Of a stretch of DNA of 64,000 nucleotides, positions 22,166-33,976 are shown piece after piece (the stretch's first letter is position 1; every line of letters starts with the position of its first letter). The stretch is from Edaphochlamys debaryana. Taxonomy: Eukaryota; Chlorophyta; Chlorophyceae; Chlamydomonadales. The stretch is from assembly GCA_016858145.1 (NCBI GenBank), contig JAEHOE010000080.1, forward strand, positions 310,001 to 374,000, written 5' to 3'. The notes beneath the pieces are model-generated. The model ran no database searches, had not been told where the DNA came from, and saw only the letters and a program-made list of their open reading frames with translations. The position numbers and the translations under genes were made by a program.

Positions 22166-22678
22166 CCAGGCAGCTGGAGTGTGAGGTCTGCCTGGGGGTG
22201 GGGTATGGCGGGGTGGGGTGAAGTGGCTGCAGGAGGAATGAGGTGCTGCGGCGGAGGTGGTGTTGCACGCTGAAGGCGCAGGCGTGGGGCTGTGGCTCGG
22301 ATCAGCGAAGGGAGCAGGCGGGTCTCAAGACGATCGGCTAGGGCTTCGGGCCCCCGCGGCCCGTATAACCGAGTCGGGTCCTAACTCGGTAATTAACGGC
22401 AGTGGCAGGCAGCTGATGGCTTGGTAGCTCGCACGGAGCTAGCTCGGTGGAAGCGTGCTTGCTGCCGCTCCAACCCTTTCGTACGGCGTTACGTTTGGGC
22501 CCATGTGCCGGTGGCCACGCTCAGAGGAGCGTTTGCACCGCATCTATAGGTGCAGCTAGTAGCCCTAGGTAGACTCTGCCCTACAAGCCACCAGCACTCC
22601 TGCAGCCGAAAGCGTGCTCGACGGGGGCAGCGTGTGCTGCCAAACGGCCGCCCAGCCGGCGCGCCTAGCCTGGGTAGA
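22062..22678. other. 3' UTR of the GBP gene with a G-rich repeat, then intergenic DNA
   Basis: Begins at once with a G/A-rich microsatellite (22062-22165). No TGTAA is evident. A short inverted repeat (ACCGAGT/ACTCGGT) lies near 22367-22391. The remainder is the presumed promoter and leader of the bestrophin-like gene. Confidence 0.4.
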
Positions 22679-25600
22679 ATGATCTTGTATGAGAACCACT
22701 ATTGGGGCATTCCCCTGCTGCTGCACCTCTATGGCTCGGCGTTCCCTAGGGCGCTCTTATTCGCGTCGCTCGCGGCCCTGGAGACAGCGCTGCTCTACCA
22801 GTATGCACCGACGTACATCACGCAGAGCCTGAAGAACCCCACGATTTTCCAGGTACGTTCTTGAGACGCGCCCAGACGCGGTCGGCGTGCACCTGGCACC
22901 TGGCACGACGAGCCCGTGATCATCCTTCATTCATTGTGATGCAGATTTTCGGCTTCGTGGTGGTAAGGATGGGCTGGTGGGGGCTGGGGGACCGGTCGCG
23001 TGGTGGGACATGGCCAAAGTCGCCCTACCCCCAAACGCATCGCGCAATCGCGATTGGTCGCAATTAAGTTGCACGTATTCATTGCCTGTGCTCCCGTATG
23101 TGCAGGGCTTCGCGCTGGTGTTCAGGTGTGTTCGGGTGTTGCATGGCTACACCCGAGTCTGGGCACCGTTTCTACTTGCTGTGTGCGCCGTTGGCCCTTA
23201 TTACTAGCCCGCTACCCCGCCCTGCCCCGTACTCCCCTCTCCCCATCCTGCCCCTTTCTTCCCCCCCCCCTCCTCCCCCCAGGTCCTCCCTCAGCTACAA
23301 CCGCTTCTGGGAGGCCCGCACCATGCTGCAGACCATCACGGGCCGCCTCACCTACTTCGTCATCGAGACCGTGGCCGCGGACCTGGGCTCCATGAACCAC
23401 GACACGGCCACACCCGAGGAGATGCGGGCAGCGCACCGGTGAGGGGTTGGGGTGAGGGTTGGGGGTTGGGGGGGCTGGGCTGGGCCTGCAGAGGCGTTGT
23501 GGGCGTCTCGGCTTCGGGGCGACACAAGGGGACGCAAAGGTGAAAGGGGGGACACGGGGTTCTGACGGTCTGCCTCCTCACCTCGCGCTGTCCCTCAACA
23601 CACCACCCCCGCTCCTCCTCCCCCCCCAGGTTCGTCACGGAGCTGTGCCACCTGGTGTCGATGCTGTTTGCGCTCCAGCTCAAGAACCTGCGGAAGGACT
23701 TCGACCTCTCCACCGTCTACAAACACAAGATGTCCGGCCCGCCGCCCTACCTGGTACGGTCCGGAGACGGGCGGCCGTGTGGTTAGTGGCCCCGGTGCAT
23801 GCGAGACACTAGCTTTTCGCGACCAAAGCCCCTCCACTTCCCTTGCCCACGCGCGTCCCCCCCCCCCACACGCACACACAGGACGCGGGCGCTGCGATGC
23901 GCGGCTGGCGGCGACTCGAGGTGCTGGGCGGTCGCATGTTTGCGCTCAACGACATCTTCAACATCCACAACCCGCAGCAGTGAGCGGGGTGGGGTGGGGG
24001 TGGGGGGTGGGGTTCGTGGAAGGGAGCGACCGGGGAAGGCGCGGTCAAAGAGCGGGAGGGTTGCCTTTCCCTACCCCGTCTTTCCCATTCCTCCCTACTG
24101 CTGCTGACCCCTGCTGACCCCTGCTGCCGCTGCTGCTGCCCTGTCGGCTGCAGGGAGGCTGCCATGCCGGTGATCGGGGGCCTGAGCGAGGCAGAGGTGG
24201 CGCGGCTGAGCAACCTGGTGCCCTCCCTGGAGATGAAGGGTGGGGCCGGGAGGGGGAAGGGGGGGGCAGAGGGGTGCAGCCCTCCCTGGGCCCCCAAGCC
24301 CACGCTACAACGGCTGCAGTGCCACGGCTCATACCCCGACGGGCATGGGCGACGAATGCCTGGCACGCCCCCACCCTTATCTGAGAAAGCGTGCGCCCGC
24401 TTGCCCTCCCCCCATCCCGACCCCCACACCCCACCCCCACACCCCACCCCCACCCCCACCCCAGGCAAGGGCGGCATGCTCAACGCCACCCGGCCCTTTG
24501 CCATCTTTGCCATGATCAACCAGCTGTACATCAGGTACGGCAGCCCGTACCGCCGCAACGACGCACCACGTGTCACAGGCTCTGCCCTCGTCCAAGTACG
24601 CAATCGCCCGTTTCCTTCCTCAACCCGTCTTTTAGCAGCCCCACCCCCTCCTCGCTCCCCTAGGACCCTCCTTCCCCCCGTCCCCTCCCCCCCACACTCA
24701 GGCGCATCGCCGACGGCGGCCTCCGCACGCTCGCGCCCCTGGTGTCCCGCCTGGGCGGCATTGCTGAGGAGGCCATGGCGGCGTACGGCCACTGCACCAA
24801 GCTCGCCACCACGCAGTTCCCCTTCCCCTGGGCGCAGGCAAGCGTTCGGGAGGGGGGCGTTGGGGCGGGGCGGGGAGGGGCGGAGGGGGCTGAAGGCACG
24901 GACCGGCCGGCCCGTGGCGACGCGTGGGAGGCGCGAGATCAGCGCGAGGGGCCCTGCACGGACACGCACTGATCGCACATGCCCCGCACACGCCCCGCAC
25001 ATGCCCCGCGCACTGCACGCCCCTATCCCCCCCACGTTCCCGCTCAGCAACAAACACCCCCTATCCCCCCCCACCCCCCCAGGTGGTCCTGGCCTTCCTG
25101 GCCATTATGGCGCTCACGCTGCCCTTCGTGGTCACCTGCTTCGTGGACCAGCTGTGGATGGTGGGGGGGGAGGGGGGGGAGGGGAGGGGAGGGGGAGGGA
25201 AGGGGGAAGTTAGGGAGCTGCTGGGGGGAGCGGAGGGGCGTCCGGCAGGCTGAGGCGTGTGCGTGTGCCACCGCCTGCCCACCTCTCATTACCGTGCCCC
25301 GCCTCAAAGGGCTGGTCTCTTAACATGGCGGGGAGGGGAGGGGGCGGGGAGGGGAGGGGGCGGGCGTCACGCATGCTGAGCCGTGCCCCCGCCCCATCAA
25401 CCCGCCACATCCACATACCCCCCATCCCCACCCCCACCCCCACCCCCACCCCCATCCCCACCCCCACCCCCACTCCCACCCCCTCCCCCACCCCAGGGCG
25501 TGTGCATGACGTTCATCGTGGTGCTCACCTACTGGTCCCTCAACGAGGTGGCCACGGAGATGGAGGACCCGTTCGGCTTCGGTGAGGAGCGGGGGGGAGG

Positions 25601-26997
25601 GGTGGAGGGGGGGGGAGAGGGGCGTCGAGGGGGGGCAGAGGGCGGGAAGGATGAGGAGGCGGGGGACAGGGGCGGGAGCAGTGGGGCGCCGGGTTGGAAG
25701 GTGGAGTGTACAGAGATGATATTGGACTCGCTGGGCTAATCTTCCGCTTTCGTCCGCTCCATCCCGCAGACCCCAACGACCTGCCCCTGGCCCGCTACGG
25801 TGAGCCCTTGGGCCGCCCGGATAGTGACGGCCGTGCAGCCTGCCCCTGGCTTGTGCTTACATCCCCTCGCCTTTCCATGACGGAATCCACTTACTCCTCC
25901 CCCGCCTCAATCTCTGCTCCTCCCCCCAGCCTTCGACTTCAACAACGGCATCCTGTGCGCCGTGCAGCAGCTGCGGCCGCCCTACTTCGACGCACTGGAC
26001 GCGGTGGGGTGGGGTGGGGTGGGGTGGGGGCAACGGCGAGCGTGCAGAGGGGGAACCGGGGACGATCTCGGCACCGCGTCTCGTCCAAGGCTGCATGCCT
26101 GCGGTATGCCATTGCATGAGTTAGGGTCGCTGCATGTTAGCAGCTGTCTCTACCGTTGCCCCTTGGCCTGCATGTCATCCTGTCCCCCCAGGAGGCGGAG
26201 GCCCTGGCGGGGCAGGGCAAGCCGGCGCCGGTGGCGGAGGGCTCCTCCCGCCACCACCCCGGGCCGCAGCGCTCGCCCTCCGCCGCGCCCCTGCTCGGGG
26301 ACGCCCTGCCCTCGGCGGCGTCCCTCGAGGCTCACGGCCCGGGGGCCCCCGCCTTCGGCACCTGCTCCTCCAAGGGGCCCACGCGGTGAGCGGGAGTGGC
26401 ACCTTGTGAGGCGTGGACAGCGAGGTTGCCCGGGGAGGCGCGGTCGGTAGGGGGAGCGTCTCATGGGACGTGAGGACGGCACCTGGGGACGGCATGTGCG
26501 GTGCGCAAGGGTTGTGCTGGCTCAGGCCCTGGGGCTCCAGGGGCCGGCGGCGATGCGGAGGGGAGCCAAGGGCGGTGGGCGTCGGGGTTGAAGCTCAGCC
26601 GCTCCCACATCCAGCGGCTTGTGGGGATGGGCGGGGAGCGAACAGCGGGTAGGCTTCCCCAATGAGAATGGGGACTCAGCTGCCGTCCCCCCCTGGTCGC
26701 TGCCCGGCCCCGACCGGCAGGTGGTCCCCCAGCGAGCCAGGGCAGCAGCGAGCCACCATCCTCGTCACCGCCGCCTCGCCCTCGCCCTCCGGCAGCGGCC
26801 TGGGGGCGGGTGCGGGCGAGGAGGGCGGCCCCCGGTCGCCCCGGGGGGCGGAGATCAGCGCTGCCCCGCCCAGCCGCGCCGCCTCTGGCCTGCCCTCCCG
26901 CCGCGGCTCCCTGACGGCGGGGGCGGCGGCGGGGGACGGCCCCTCGCCGCCGCGGGGGGCCGCCCGGCGCTCCGCGGTGCTCCCGGTCAACACGTGA
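22679..26997 (+). CDS. Bestrophin-like anion channel
   Basis: Fifteen exons give 539 aa: 22679-22852, 22945-22962, 23106-23125, 23283-23438, 23630-23753, 23882-23979, 24154-24239, 24465-24534, 24702-24837, 25083-25160, 25497-25581, 25770-25799, 25930-26003, 26192-26385, 26721-26997. Diagnostic bestrophin features are FRSSLSYNRFWEAR after the first hydrophobic segments, the FPFPWAQ motif before the third, and a last membrane segment followed by EMEDPFGFDPNDLPL. Hydrophobic stretches fit four membrane helices. Bestrophins are pentameric Cl-/HCO3- channels; in green algae some sit in thylakoids and feed bicarbonate to the lumen, but I see no clear plastid transit peptide (start MILYENHYW), so the membrane is not assigned. 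The C-terminal 150 residues are Ser/Pro/Gly-rich and probably cytosolic. Exons 2 and 3 are only 18 and 20 nt. The intron after 24837 is GC-AG. Confidence 0.88.
25417..25494 (+). repeat. (CCCCCA)n tract in a bestrophin intron
   Basis: About 75 bp of CCCCCA/CCCCAT units forming the polypyrimidine part just before the acceptor at 25495-25496. A smaller tract of the same kind precedes the acceptor at 24463-24464. It is intronic, not telomeric. Confidence 0.7.
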
Positions 26998-28157
26998 GAC
27001 GTCACGTGGGGGGCGGGAAGCCGCTAGGACATGGGGGGCGGGAGGAGGCGTGCGTGGGGTGGTCTTGGGCGCTGAGGGGTGGTGTGAGGAGTGTTGGACG
27101 CTGGAGGCGCCCCCAGGGCGCGGGAGGGTGCGGCCATCGGCGCTGAGAAGGCGCTGTGTGCGGGCACGCTCGCCGGCTGCGGTCAGCGGAGCTCGGCTTA
27201 CGGCGTGGAGAGCTGCTTGGCGTTGAGTGAGGAGCTAACGGAGAGAGCGAGGAGAGCCGGAACGAAGGGCTTTGCGGTGGGGAGGGACCCTGCTAGCCCG
27301 CTCTGCCGGACACGCGTGGAGCGTTGCTTGAAACGGGCCCAGTGGCTCTGAACCGTAACCAATTGCTAGTAGCCAGTACCGGTGTTAGCGCAGAGTTGCG
27401 TTGGCAGGTAGGGACAGACAGCTGGCTAGGTGCACACTGCGCACAACTCATCCTCCTTTGTTGCAGACACAAGCTTTCACTAATGCGTTAATGCGTTTAT
27501 GTGTGCATTGCGGCAGGGTGGAGTCGTCGTGATGAACATTAATACGTTGTTGTTGCTGCTGAAAAGGCCCCACTGCCGGGATTGGTAGCTAGGCAGGCCA
27601 GTCAGGGTTTGCAGGCAAGGGCACAGGGAAGGTACGGTAGTGAGCAAAGGGGGGTCCGCTTCGTGGTGAAAGGGGCTGCCGCAAAGGCAGTTGTCGGGCG
27701 CCGTAGAGGCTAGGGGTTGATGCAGGTTGGATGCTAGAAGGACAGGGTAATCATGCCAGTAGCGCGTAGTTGTCCAGGGAAGGCGCGGATTCATGTCTGC
27801 GTATTAGATGGCAGGTAGGCGTGCAGGTAGGCCGCAAGAGCAAGCGCGGTAGCTAGCAGTGTAGCATGGAGGGGGAGGACTGAGTGCTTGCGGACGGCTG
27901 TAGCGGGGAGCTGAGTGGATCAAGCCGTAAGGTTCAGGCGTTGATGGGGCCCTTGCAAGGGGAGATGCATGAAGCTTTGATTGACTGTTGTGACGGGATG
28001 AGGAGGAAGAGCTTTGATGGGCGCGGCGGGAGGGGCAGGAGGGCCGTGCCTGCCGTGTAAACCCCCCTGTACCACACCATGTTCCGCCGAGACCCCCCTC
28101 CTCACCCTCGCACATACACAAGTCTCCGCTTACACCATAACTGCACACTGGTACAGC
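26998..28157. other. Intergenic DNA between the bestrophin-like and FKBP genes
   Basis: Holds the bestrophin 3' UTR, a possible TGTAA at 28056-28060 and short direct repeats of AATGCGTT near 27483-27500. An in-frame ATG at 28017 could extend the FKBP protein by 47 residues, but the segment does not look like a transit peptide. No other gene is supported. Confidence 0.4.
28056..28060 (+). terminator. TGTAA, possible polyadenylation signal of the bestrophin-like gene
   Basis: Only clear + strand TGTAA after the bestrophin stop, 1.06 kb away. It lies 98 bp before the FKBP start, so it could equally be chance. Confidence 0.2.
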
Positions 28158-29637
28158 ATGCAGATCACTTCGCGAGCTGTTCCATCGGCCACTCGGCATG
28201 CCGCGGCATGCCCAGGTCGCCGCGCCCAAGCGAGCAGCGCCAAATGTAGCGCTAACAGGACGGGTACCATGCGCGTAACTACTGTAACTACTAGCCGCGC
28301 CGACGATGTTGCTGGTGCAAGCATCACCTCCAACACCCTTGCCTCGCGCCGCGACCTGCTGATCGGCGCTGCCACAGCCATTCCTATGCTGCTATCGCGA
28401 TCTGCTTATGCGGGAGACGCCATCGAGGTGCTGGAGGACGTGCCCGGCGTCGGCACCCGCGGAGCCCGCCGGGGGGACCTGCTCCTCTTCCACTACGTCG
28501 GTGAGTCCACGGGACCGCGAGGCTTGTGGTCAAGGGCCGGTTCCGAGGCCTGGGGGTTGGAGGGGGGAACAGGGCCAGCTGGGCTGCTGGGGGACATGCC
28601 CCGCGCCTGCTGCACCCCTACCCCCTTCTCTCCCTCACCTGGCCCCCCGCCCACACCGCAGGCAAGCTAGCCGACACGGGGGAGGTGTTTGACTCCACGC
28701 GGGGCGGCCTCACGTACCGGGACGGCGGGCCGGGCGTGTTCCGGCCGGTGGCGGTGGCGCTGGGCAGCGGCCCCGTGCCGGGCATATGCGTGGGGCTGCA
28801 GCAGGTGGGGTTTGTGGGGGGGGGGGGAGGGGAAGCGGGGACGGTGTGAGTGGGGGTGTGAGGGGAGGGGGGCCTGCGGTGGGAGGCCCCAGGGGTGAGG
28901 GGCGAGGGAGGCGGCTTGGAAGGCGCCCCTCACCGCCACTCCCCTGGCGCCAGCGGCCTCAGCTCACGCCCTCCGACGGCCCTCCGCCCCATCAGCCGAA
29001 GTCCGCACTGCCCCTGCTACCCACCTCTCTCTCCTGAACCCTCCCCTCACGCTCCCCTCCTTTCGCCGCCCCCTCCTTCCCCTCCTTTTCCCCTCGTCCC
29101 CTCCCCCCCCAGGCTCTGGAGGGCATGGCCGTGGGCGGGCGCCGCCGGGTGCGCGTCCCCGCCTCCCTGGGCTTCGGGCCCCAGCCCGTGCTGGCGCCCT
29201 ACGCCGTGGTGCCGGGGGGCAGTGCGGTGGAGTACGAGGTGGAGCTGCTGAGGCTGAGCGCGCGGGGGCCGGACGCGCTGACGCAGGTGGGGGGTGGGTG
29301 GGGGGGCGTTAGGGGAGGGCCTAGGGGAGGGGTGGCGCTGGGGCAGGCCTGTGGGTTCCTGGGGGGAAACGGGGGCCTGCGGGCGGAGCCCGGAAGGGCG
29401 GGAGCTGGCGGGTCACTGCTGTGATGCGTGGGCCACGCAGTGAGCGCAGACCTCGCGGTCCTTCCCTGTCTGGTTCTGGGACGTGTTGGCTTGCAGTGGG
29501 CCGTGCCGCTGCTGCGCTCCACCCTACGCACCTCTGCCGTTCCCCACCCCGCCCAGGGCATCGCCAAGTGCGGGCAGGGAGGCATGGGGCAGCAGACGGA
29601 GCTCTGCCGCGACATCGCCATCGCCGAGTACCTGTGA
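28158..29637 (+). CDS. FKBP-type peptidyl-prolyl isomerase, probably thylakoid lumen
   Basis: Four exons give 246 aa: 28158-28500, 28662-28804, 29113-29286, 29557-29637. The first 60 residues are Ser/Arg/Ala-rich and lack acidic residues early on, like a chloroplast transit peptide. They are followed by SRRDLLIGAATAIPMLLSRS and AYA, a twin-arginine type lumen-targeting signal with a probable cleavage site. The mature part has the FKBP pattern: GDLLLFHYVGKLADTGEVFDST, then ALGSGPVPGICVGLQQALEGM and the strand RRVRVPASLGFG, ending in VPGGSAVEYEVELL. FKBPs catalyse cis-trans isomerisation of X-Pro bonds; lumenal ones assist photosynthetic complex assembly (family knowledge). Several active-site aromatics of FKBP12 are not obviously conserved, so it may be a weak isomerase or a chaperone. 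I chose 28158 because the leader makes sense from there. Confidence 0.85.
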
Positions 29638-30903
29638 GCGGGCGGCCCCGGTGAGCGGGGGGCCCCTCCCAGCGGGGCTGGACCCGCGCAGAGGGAGCTG
29701 CTGCGCGGCACGTGGAGCTTTGGGAGCGGGCCAGTAGCCGGCGGGGCAGGCCAGAGCCGGGTCTCACGGTTTACTGGAGGAGGAGGCTTCGCGGCATCGC
29801 GCCAAGAGCCAGGGGCGGGCGGATGCACGCGGGCAGCTGGCCAGGTGCCGACCAGGCCCGTGGGTACCAGGAACCAGGAAGCGAGTGGTCGTGTTGTTGG
29901 TGTGGTCAGGCGGCGCGGTCGGATGGCTTGGATGGCGCTGCCTTCGTGCTGCGCCGGAGGGGCTGGTGGCCATAGGGTCCGGGCCGGGAGAGGGGGCTCC
30001 GCCGGAAAGTCTCGGACTCGAGAAGCGCGGGGTGGGCGGGGGGTAAGTTGCCGGACATGGAGCATAGGACGTGCACAGAATGTTGGGTGGTGATTTCAGA
30101 GCGTCAGTGCCGTGATGCTGCAGACACACGTGACTCAGACGGGGCGTATCACGCCTCACGCGTGTGCGGGGTCCGAGGTGTGAGGTGCCGGCATTCCGGC
30201 TCGGACGGCTCGGGAATGGCGCTCGAAGGGGGGCGCTGCGTTGCGGCTGCGTCGCTTGGCAGCTCACACCACGCCCCCGGGCCAAGTGTTGGCCACGTGC
30301 ACGAGGGCAGAAGGGCAGGAGGCGGTTGGACACGCAGGAATCGGCTCGAGAGAGCTTGAGTGAGGGCTGGCTGGTCCCTGGGAGCCCTGCGCAAGACGTG
30401 CGCTGGGCGCATGGTGCATTGTGGCCCTGGAGAAGCCCTGTCGCCGGCCTGGGGCTGGGGAACAGTGCCTCCTGCAGCAACGCGTGTAGCGCGTTACAGC
30501 GCAGCGGCGTGCATCAGCTGCATGCCTGCGGTTCAGATTCCCACGTCCGCCTGTCCATCCCTTGCACAACCCGCCACAGCCCCAGCCCATCCGCAACGGC
30601 CTCCCTGCTTTGGTGCGACAGCCACTTTGAGCTTCGCGGGGATGAAGGTAGCCATTCGCCTCCGGTCTGTGCGCCCCATGCCTGTCCTCTGGTGCGCGTC
30701 CGCATTCCCCCTCCCAACATGCACAGCCCTCGCTCAGCCTGCCACCTCGCTGCATGTTCCGGGCCCCACACATCCCCCACTCAACCCAGCCGTCCCGTCG
30801 CTGGCTGCTACCCCCCACCCCTCCTCCTCCCCTTCCCTCCCCAGCTTCGCCCCCCGCTTTTCCATGTGCCTTCCCCCCACCCCCCTCCGCCGTCTCCCTC
30901 CCA
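29638..30903. other. Convergent intergenic region between the FKBP and reductase genes
   Basis: Shared 3' region of two converging genes, 1.27 kb. It has a minus-strand TGTAA (TTACA at 30494-30498) for the reductase gene. No + strand TGTAA for the FKBP gene was seen. Long ORFs here read through GC-rich noncoding DNA and show no domain. Confidence 0.4.
30494..30498 (-). terminator. TGTAA polyadenylation signal (minus strand)
   Basis: TTACA on the + strand, 406 bp beyond the stop of the reductase gene at 30904-30906. Plausible end of that transcript. Confidence 0.4.
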
Positions 30904-33407
30904 TTACGCCTTCTTCTGAGTGGACTCGTACACCGCCGCGAAGTCGCTGTCCCCCAGTCCCTTGGCCTTGGCCTCCTTGTAGCACTCGTTGGCGGCGGCC
31001 GCCACGGGCAGCGGCACGTCCAGGGCGTCCCCCAGGGCCAGGGCCAGGCGCAGGTCCTTCTGCTGGTGCTTGAGGGGGAAGGCGGGGGGGTAGGCGCGGG
31101 CCTGGGGGGGGACGAGGGGGAGGTGGAAGGGCAAATGGGGAGGGGAAGGAGGTGGGGCCGAGGGTAAGGCAGGGTGATGGGAGGGAAGATGGCAGGTTGG
31201 AGGAGGGCTGGGGGAGAAGGGGGAGAGAGGCCTGGGCGCTTCTCCTCCTCAGCTCAACACTCGCCCTTGCCCCATGTTCCTCCGCATGCCCAGCGGCCCC
31301 CGTGGCCCCCCTCCCGCCCCACCTGGATGGCGGGCCCCTTGAGGGCGAACATGGGGTTGGCCATGGCGCCCAGACCCAGGATCTCCAGCAGCGCAGACTG
31401 CTCCAGACCGGCCTGGTGAAGGGGGGGGGGAGGAGGGTGTCGGGGAGGGAAGGGGTGGACGGTGTGAGGCACAGTGGCGGTGGGCAGAGGGCTGGCGCCT
31501 CGTGCTCGCCCCCGAGTGCCCGCCAGGCCCTGGCGCAGTCGCATGTCCGCCCCTCCAGCCCCGCCCGAGGCTACCTCACTACGCTGAACCCGCCTCCCTT
31601 GCCCTCCATCCCCTCCAGACTCTCCACCTTGCCCGCGCCATGCCCTCACACCTCCCCCTGACCAACCCTCCCCATGCCCCCCTTCACCTCCCCTCCATTT
31701 CCCCCTCCTCCCCCTGCCTCCATCCCCCCTCCCCTTCATAACCCGCCCTTCCCACATCTTAACCGCCAGCGCCATGCCCTCCCCCCGCCCCTTGACCACC
31801 CCTCCCCATGCCCCCCTCCTCCCCCCCTGCTCCCTCCCCCTCCCTCCCCTCCCTCCCCATTCCCTCCCCCCCCCACACCTTGTCCGCCAGCGCCATGCCC
31901 TCGCAGAAGGCGCCCATCATGGAGCCCATGACCATGTTGACCACCAGCTTCATGCGGGCCGCGGCGCCCGTGGCCCCCAGGTAGAAGGAGCGCTTGCCCA
32001 TGACGCCGAACGCGGGCTGTGCGGAGGGGGAGCGAGGGGAGGGGAGGGAGGAGGAGGGGGTGATGGGGTTGTCAGTATGTTTCGAGGACCTCGGTTGCAG
32101 GGTGCGTCGAAAGTCGTCACAATTGCTGATACCAATCTGTGGCATGTCGAGCCTCAGCTCCCTGCCCTGGCCCCTACACGCCCCCTCCCTCCGTTGCCCT
32201 CCCTCCCCTGCCTTTCCATTGAACGCCAACCTCCTTGGGCCTCGCCCTCCCTCTAGCCGCCATGGGGCCATCCTGCGTCCCTCAGCCACGCCTGCCTCCC
32301 CACGACCCTCCCTCTCTCCCGCACTCGCCTCTCCACCTGCACCAGGTCGAGCAGCTCCCTGCCCCGATCCCCTCGAGCATCCCCTCCACTCTCCGTCCCC
32401 CCTCTCCTTTCCCCCTCTCCTCGCCCCTAATCCCCCCCCCTCCTCCCCACCAAAGCCCCCAGCCCCACGCCCTCCTTACCCCCTCACCCCACCTGAACCA
32501 GGTCGAACAGCTCCTTGTCCCCCGCCGCCATGATGACCAGCTGACCATCAATGGCGGGCTTCTTGGAGCCACTGACGGGGCCCTCCAGGAAGCGCCCGCC
32601 CTTGGCCGTCACGGCGGCGCCGATCTTGGACGAGCAGGCCTCGTCCACCGTGGACATGTCCACGTAGCTGAGAGGGAGGGAGGAGGGGGGAGGAGGGAAG
32701 AGTGGGTGGAAGAGTGGCGCAGGTTGGCGCTGCAGAGTGGGCGGGCGCAAACGCAGGAGCCCCAGGACTTGCGAGACAAGCGGGGGCAACGGGAGGCCGG
32801 GGCACGGCGGAAGCTTGCGAGGCCGGGGCGTGGCAGCAGCAGGCCAGCATGACCGGTAGCAGCAGCTCAACCCTCATCCCTAGAACCTCCGCCCCTGTAT
32901 CATTGACCTCACCCCTTTCCGGCGCTGATGCCCGCCACCGCGCCGTTGTCTCCAAGGGCCACGGCCAGGGCGGTGTCGGGGTCGGCCAGCATGGCGAACG
33001 TCACGTCGCAGGCCGCAACCACGGCCGCGGGCGTGTCAGCCACCTTGGCGCCCTCGGACTTAAGCGGCTGAAGGGGAGGAGGCGAGGAGGTGGGGAAGGA
33101 GGGGAAAGGTAAGGGGACGCACGCGGGCGTGGAACCATGGGCGGAGCGAAGAATGTGTGTGCACATCCCGCACACCCCGGCCACGCCCTGTGGTTGCATT
33201 GTGTTTGCCGTTCCTCCTGGATCACTGGTAAGCCCTATCTGCAGCCCCGGGCGGTCGCGGGTGAGCGCAGCTCACCTCGCACTTGCTCAGCGTGCGATTC
33301 CAGACCGTCACCGACGCGAAGAGCCCGCTCTTTAGCAGGTTGCGGGCCATCGCCTCGCCCATGATGCCCAGGCCCAGGAAGCCAACGTTGAGCTTGGCCT
33401 CAGCCAT
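30904..33407 (-). CDS. Glyoxylate/succinic semialdehyde reductase (beta-hydroxyacid dehydrogenase family)
   Basis: Six exons on the minus strand give 295 aa: 33276-33407, 32913-33067, 32493-32667, 31879-32016, 31323-31412, 30904-31101. The start reads [20 protein letters not shown] with the Rossmann motif GLGIMG (12-17). Then come [21 protein letters not shown] (substrate-binding region), and the helix with catalytic Lys177 ([12 protein letters not shown]). The C-terminal domain ends [11 protein letters not shown]. The length fits the plant GLYR enzymes (about 290-300 aa). GLYR reduces glyoxylate to glycolate and succinic semialdehyde to gamma-hydroxybutyrate with NADPH, a detoxification step linked to photorespiration and GABA metabolism. 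There is no transit peptide or clear C-terminal peroxisomal signal (ends KKA), so it is probably cytosolic. A TATA-like element lies about 50 bp upstream of the ATG. Two introns contain copies of neighbouring exon ends. Confidence 0.92.
31624..31900 (-). repeat. Tandem partial copies of an exon-intron junction inside a reductase intron
   Basis: The real donor region at 31876-31900 (+ strand CCTTGTCCGCCAGCGCCATG) recurs at 31754-31780 and, more decayed, at 31624-31650, each followed by similar CCATGCCCC-rich sequence. The spacing is about 125-130 bp. The copies lie within the intron 31413-31878, so that intron seems to have grown by tandem duplication across its own 5' splice site. Confidence 0.6.
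32333..32364 (-). repeat. Intronic copy of the donor end of the reductase exon 32493-32667
   Basis: Matches 32489-32522 (exon end plus 5' splice site) at most positions, with the shared words ACCAGGTCGA and CAGCTCC. It lies 125 bp or more inside the following intron (32017-32492) and keeps a GT at the equivalent place. Confidence 0.65.
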
Positions 33408-33452
33408 TGTGCTGGTTGGTGGATTGCGAGTGGATGGGAACGCGGCTGAGGC

Positions 33453-33458
33453 TTATAA
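33453..33458 (-). promoter_or_regulatory. TATA-like element of the reductase gene
   Basis: TTATAA lies 46-51 bp upstream of the ATG at 33407. It is a plausible core promoter element if the 5' UTR is very short, but the start of transcription is unknown. Confidence 0.25.
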
Positions 33459-33976
33459 GTAGTTGGTGAGGCGTAAGTGACCAGATCTGCGACAATTGAG
33501 GTGTGCAGGGGCGGCCAGCGCTCAAGGAGCGCGCAGGCGGGTAATCGGGCGGCTTTACGGGGGTCATGTGACCTCGTCCTACAACGACCGCGTCCGCCGC
33601 CCCGACGCAGCGCACCCAATTGATCGTTGACACGCCCAGATAGGGCTCTGGAAGAACACGCTGTGACCACGCGGTGCTTGCTGTGGCGTGGTCGGTGCAC
33701 GTACCCGCTCTTTCCCCCCCCCCCCCCGCCCTACCCTTCAACCCGCCCCCAACCCCTCAGCTCAGATCTTTTCTAGCCGGCACCCTCCACCCCTCCCCGC
33801 TGCCACTGATCAGCGAAGACTGCGCAAGGGATGCGTGGGAAGCAGTGACAGTTTATGCGGTCCAGTGCCTCCATCCCACTCCATCGTCTCGTGGCGCTCT
33901 CGGGAAAGCAGGGGGCAGGATCACCCCTGGGCAGGATCGCAGGATCGCAGGAAGGCAGCGAAGGCTGGATACCACG

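Noticed and set aside
25417..25494. CCCCCA tract as a telomere-like or interstitial telomeric repeat
   Set aside because: The volvocine telomere unit is TTTTAGGG. This tract lies before an acceptor site and behaves as a polypyrimidine stretch.
29199..30065. 288-codon minus ORF overlapping the FKBP end
   Set aside because: Antisense and 3' flanking sequence of the FKBP gene; Pro/Arg-rich without any motif.
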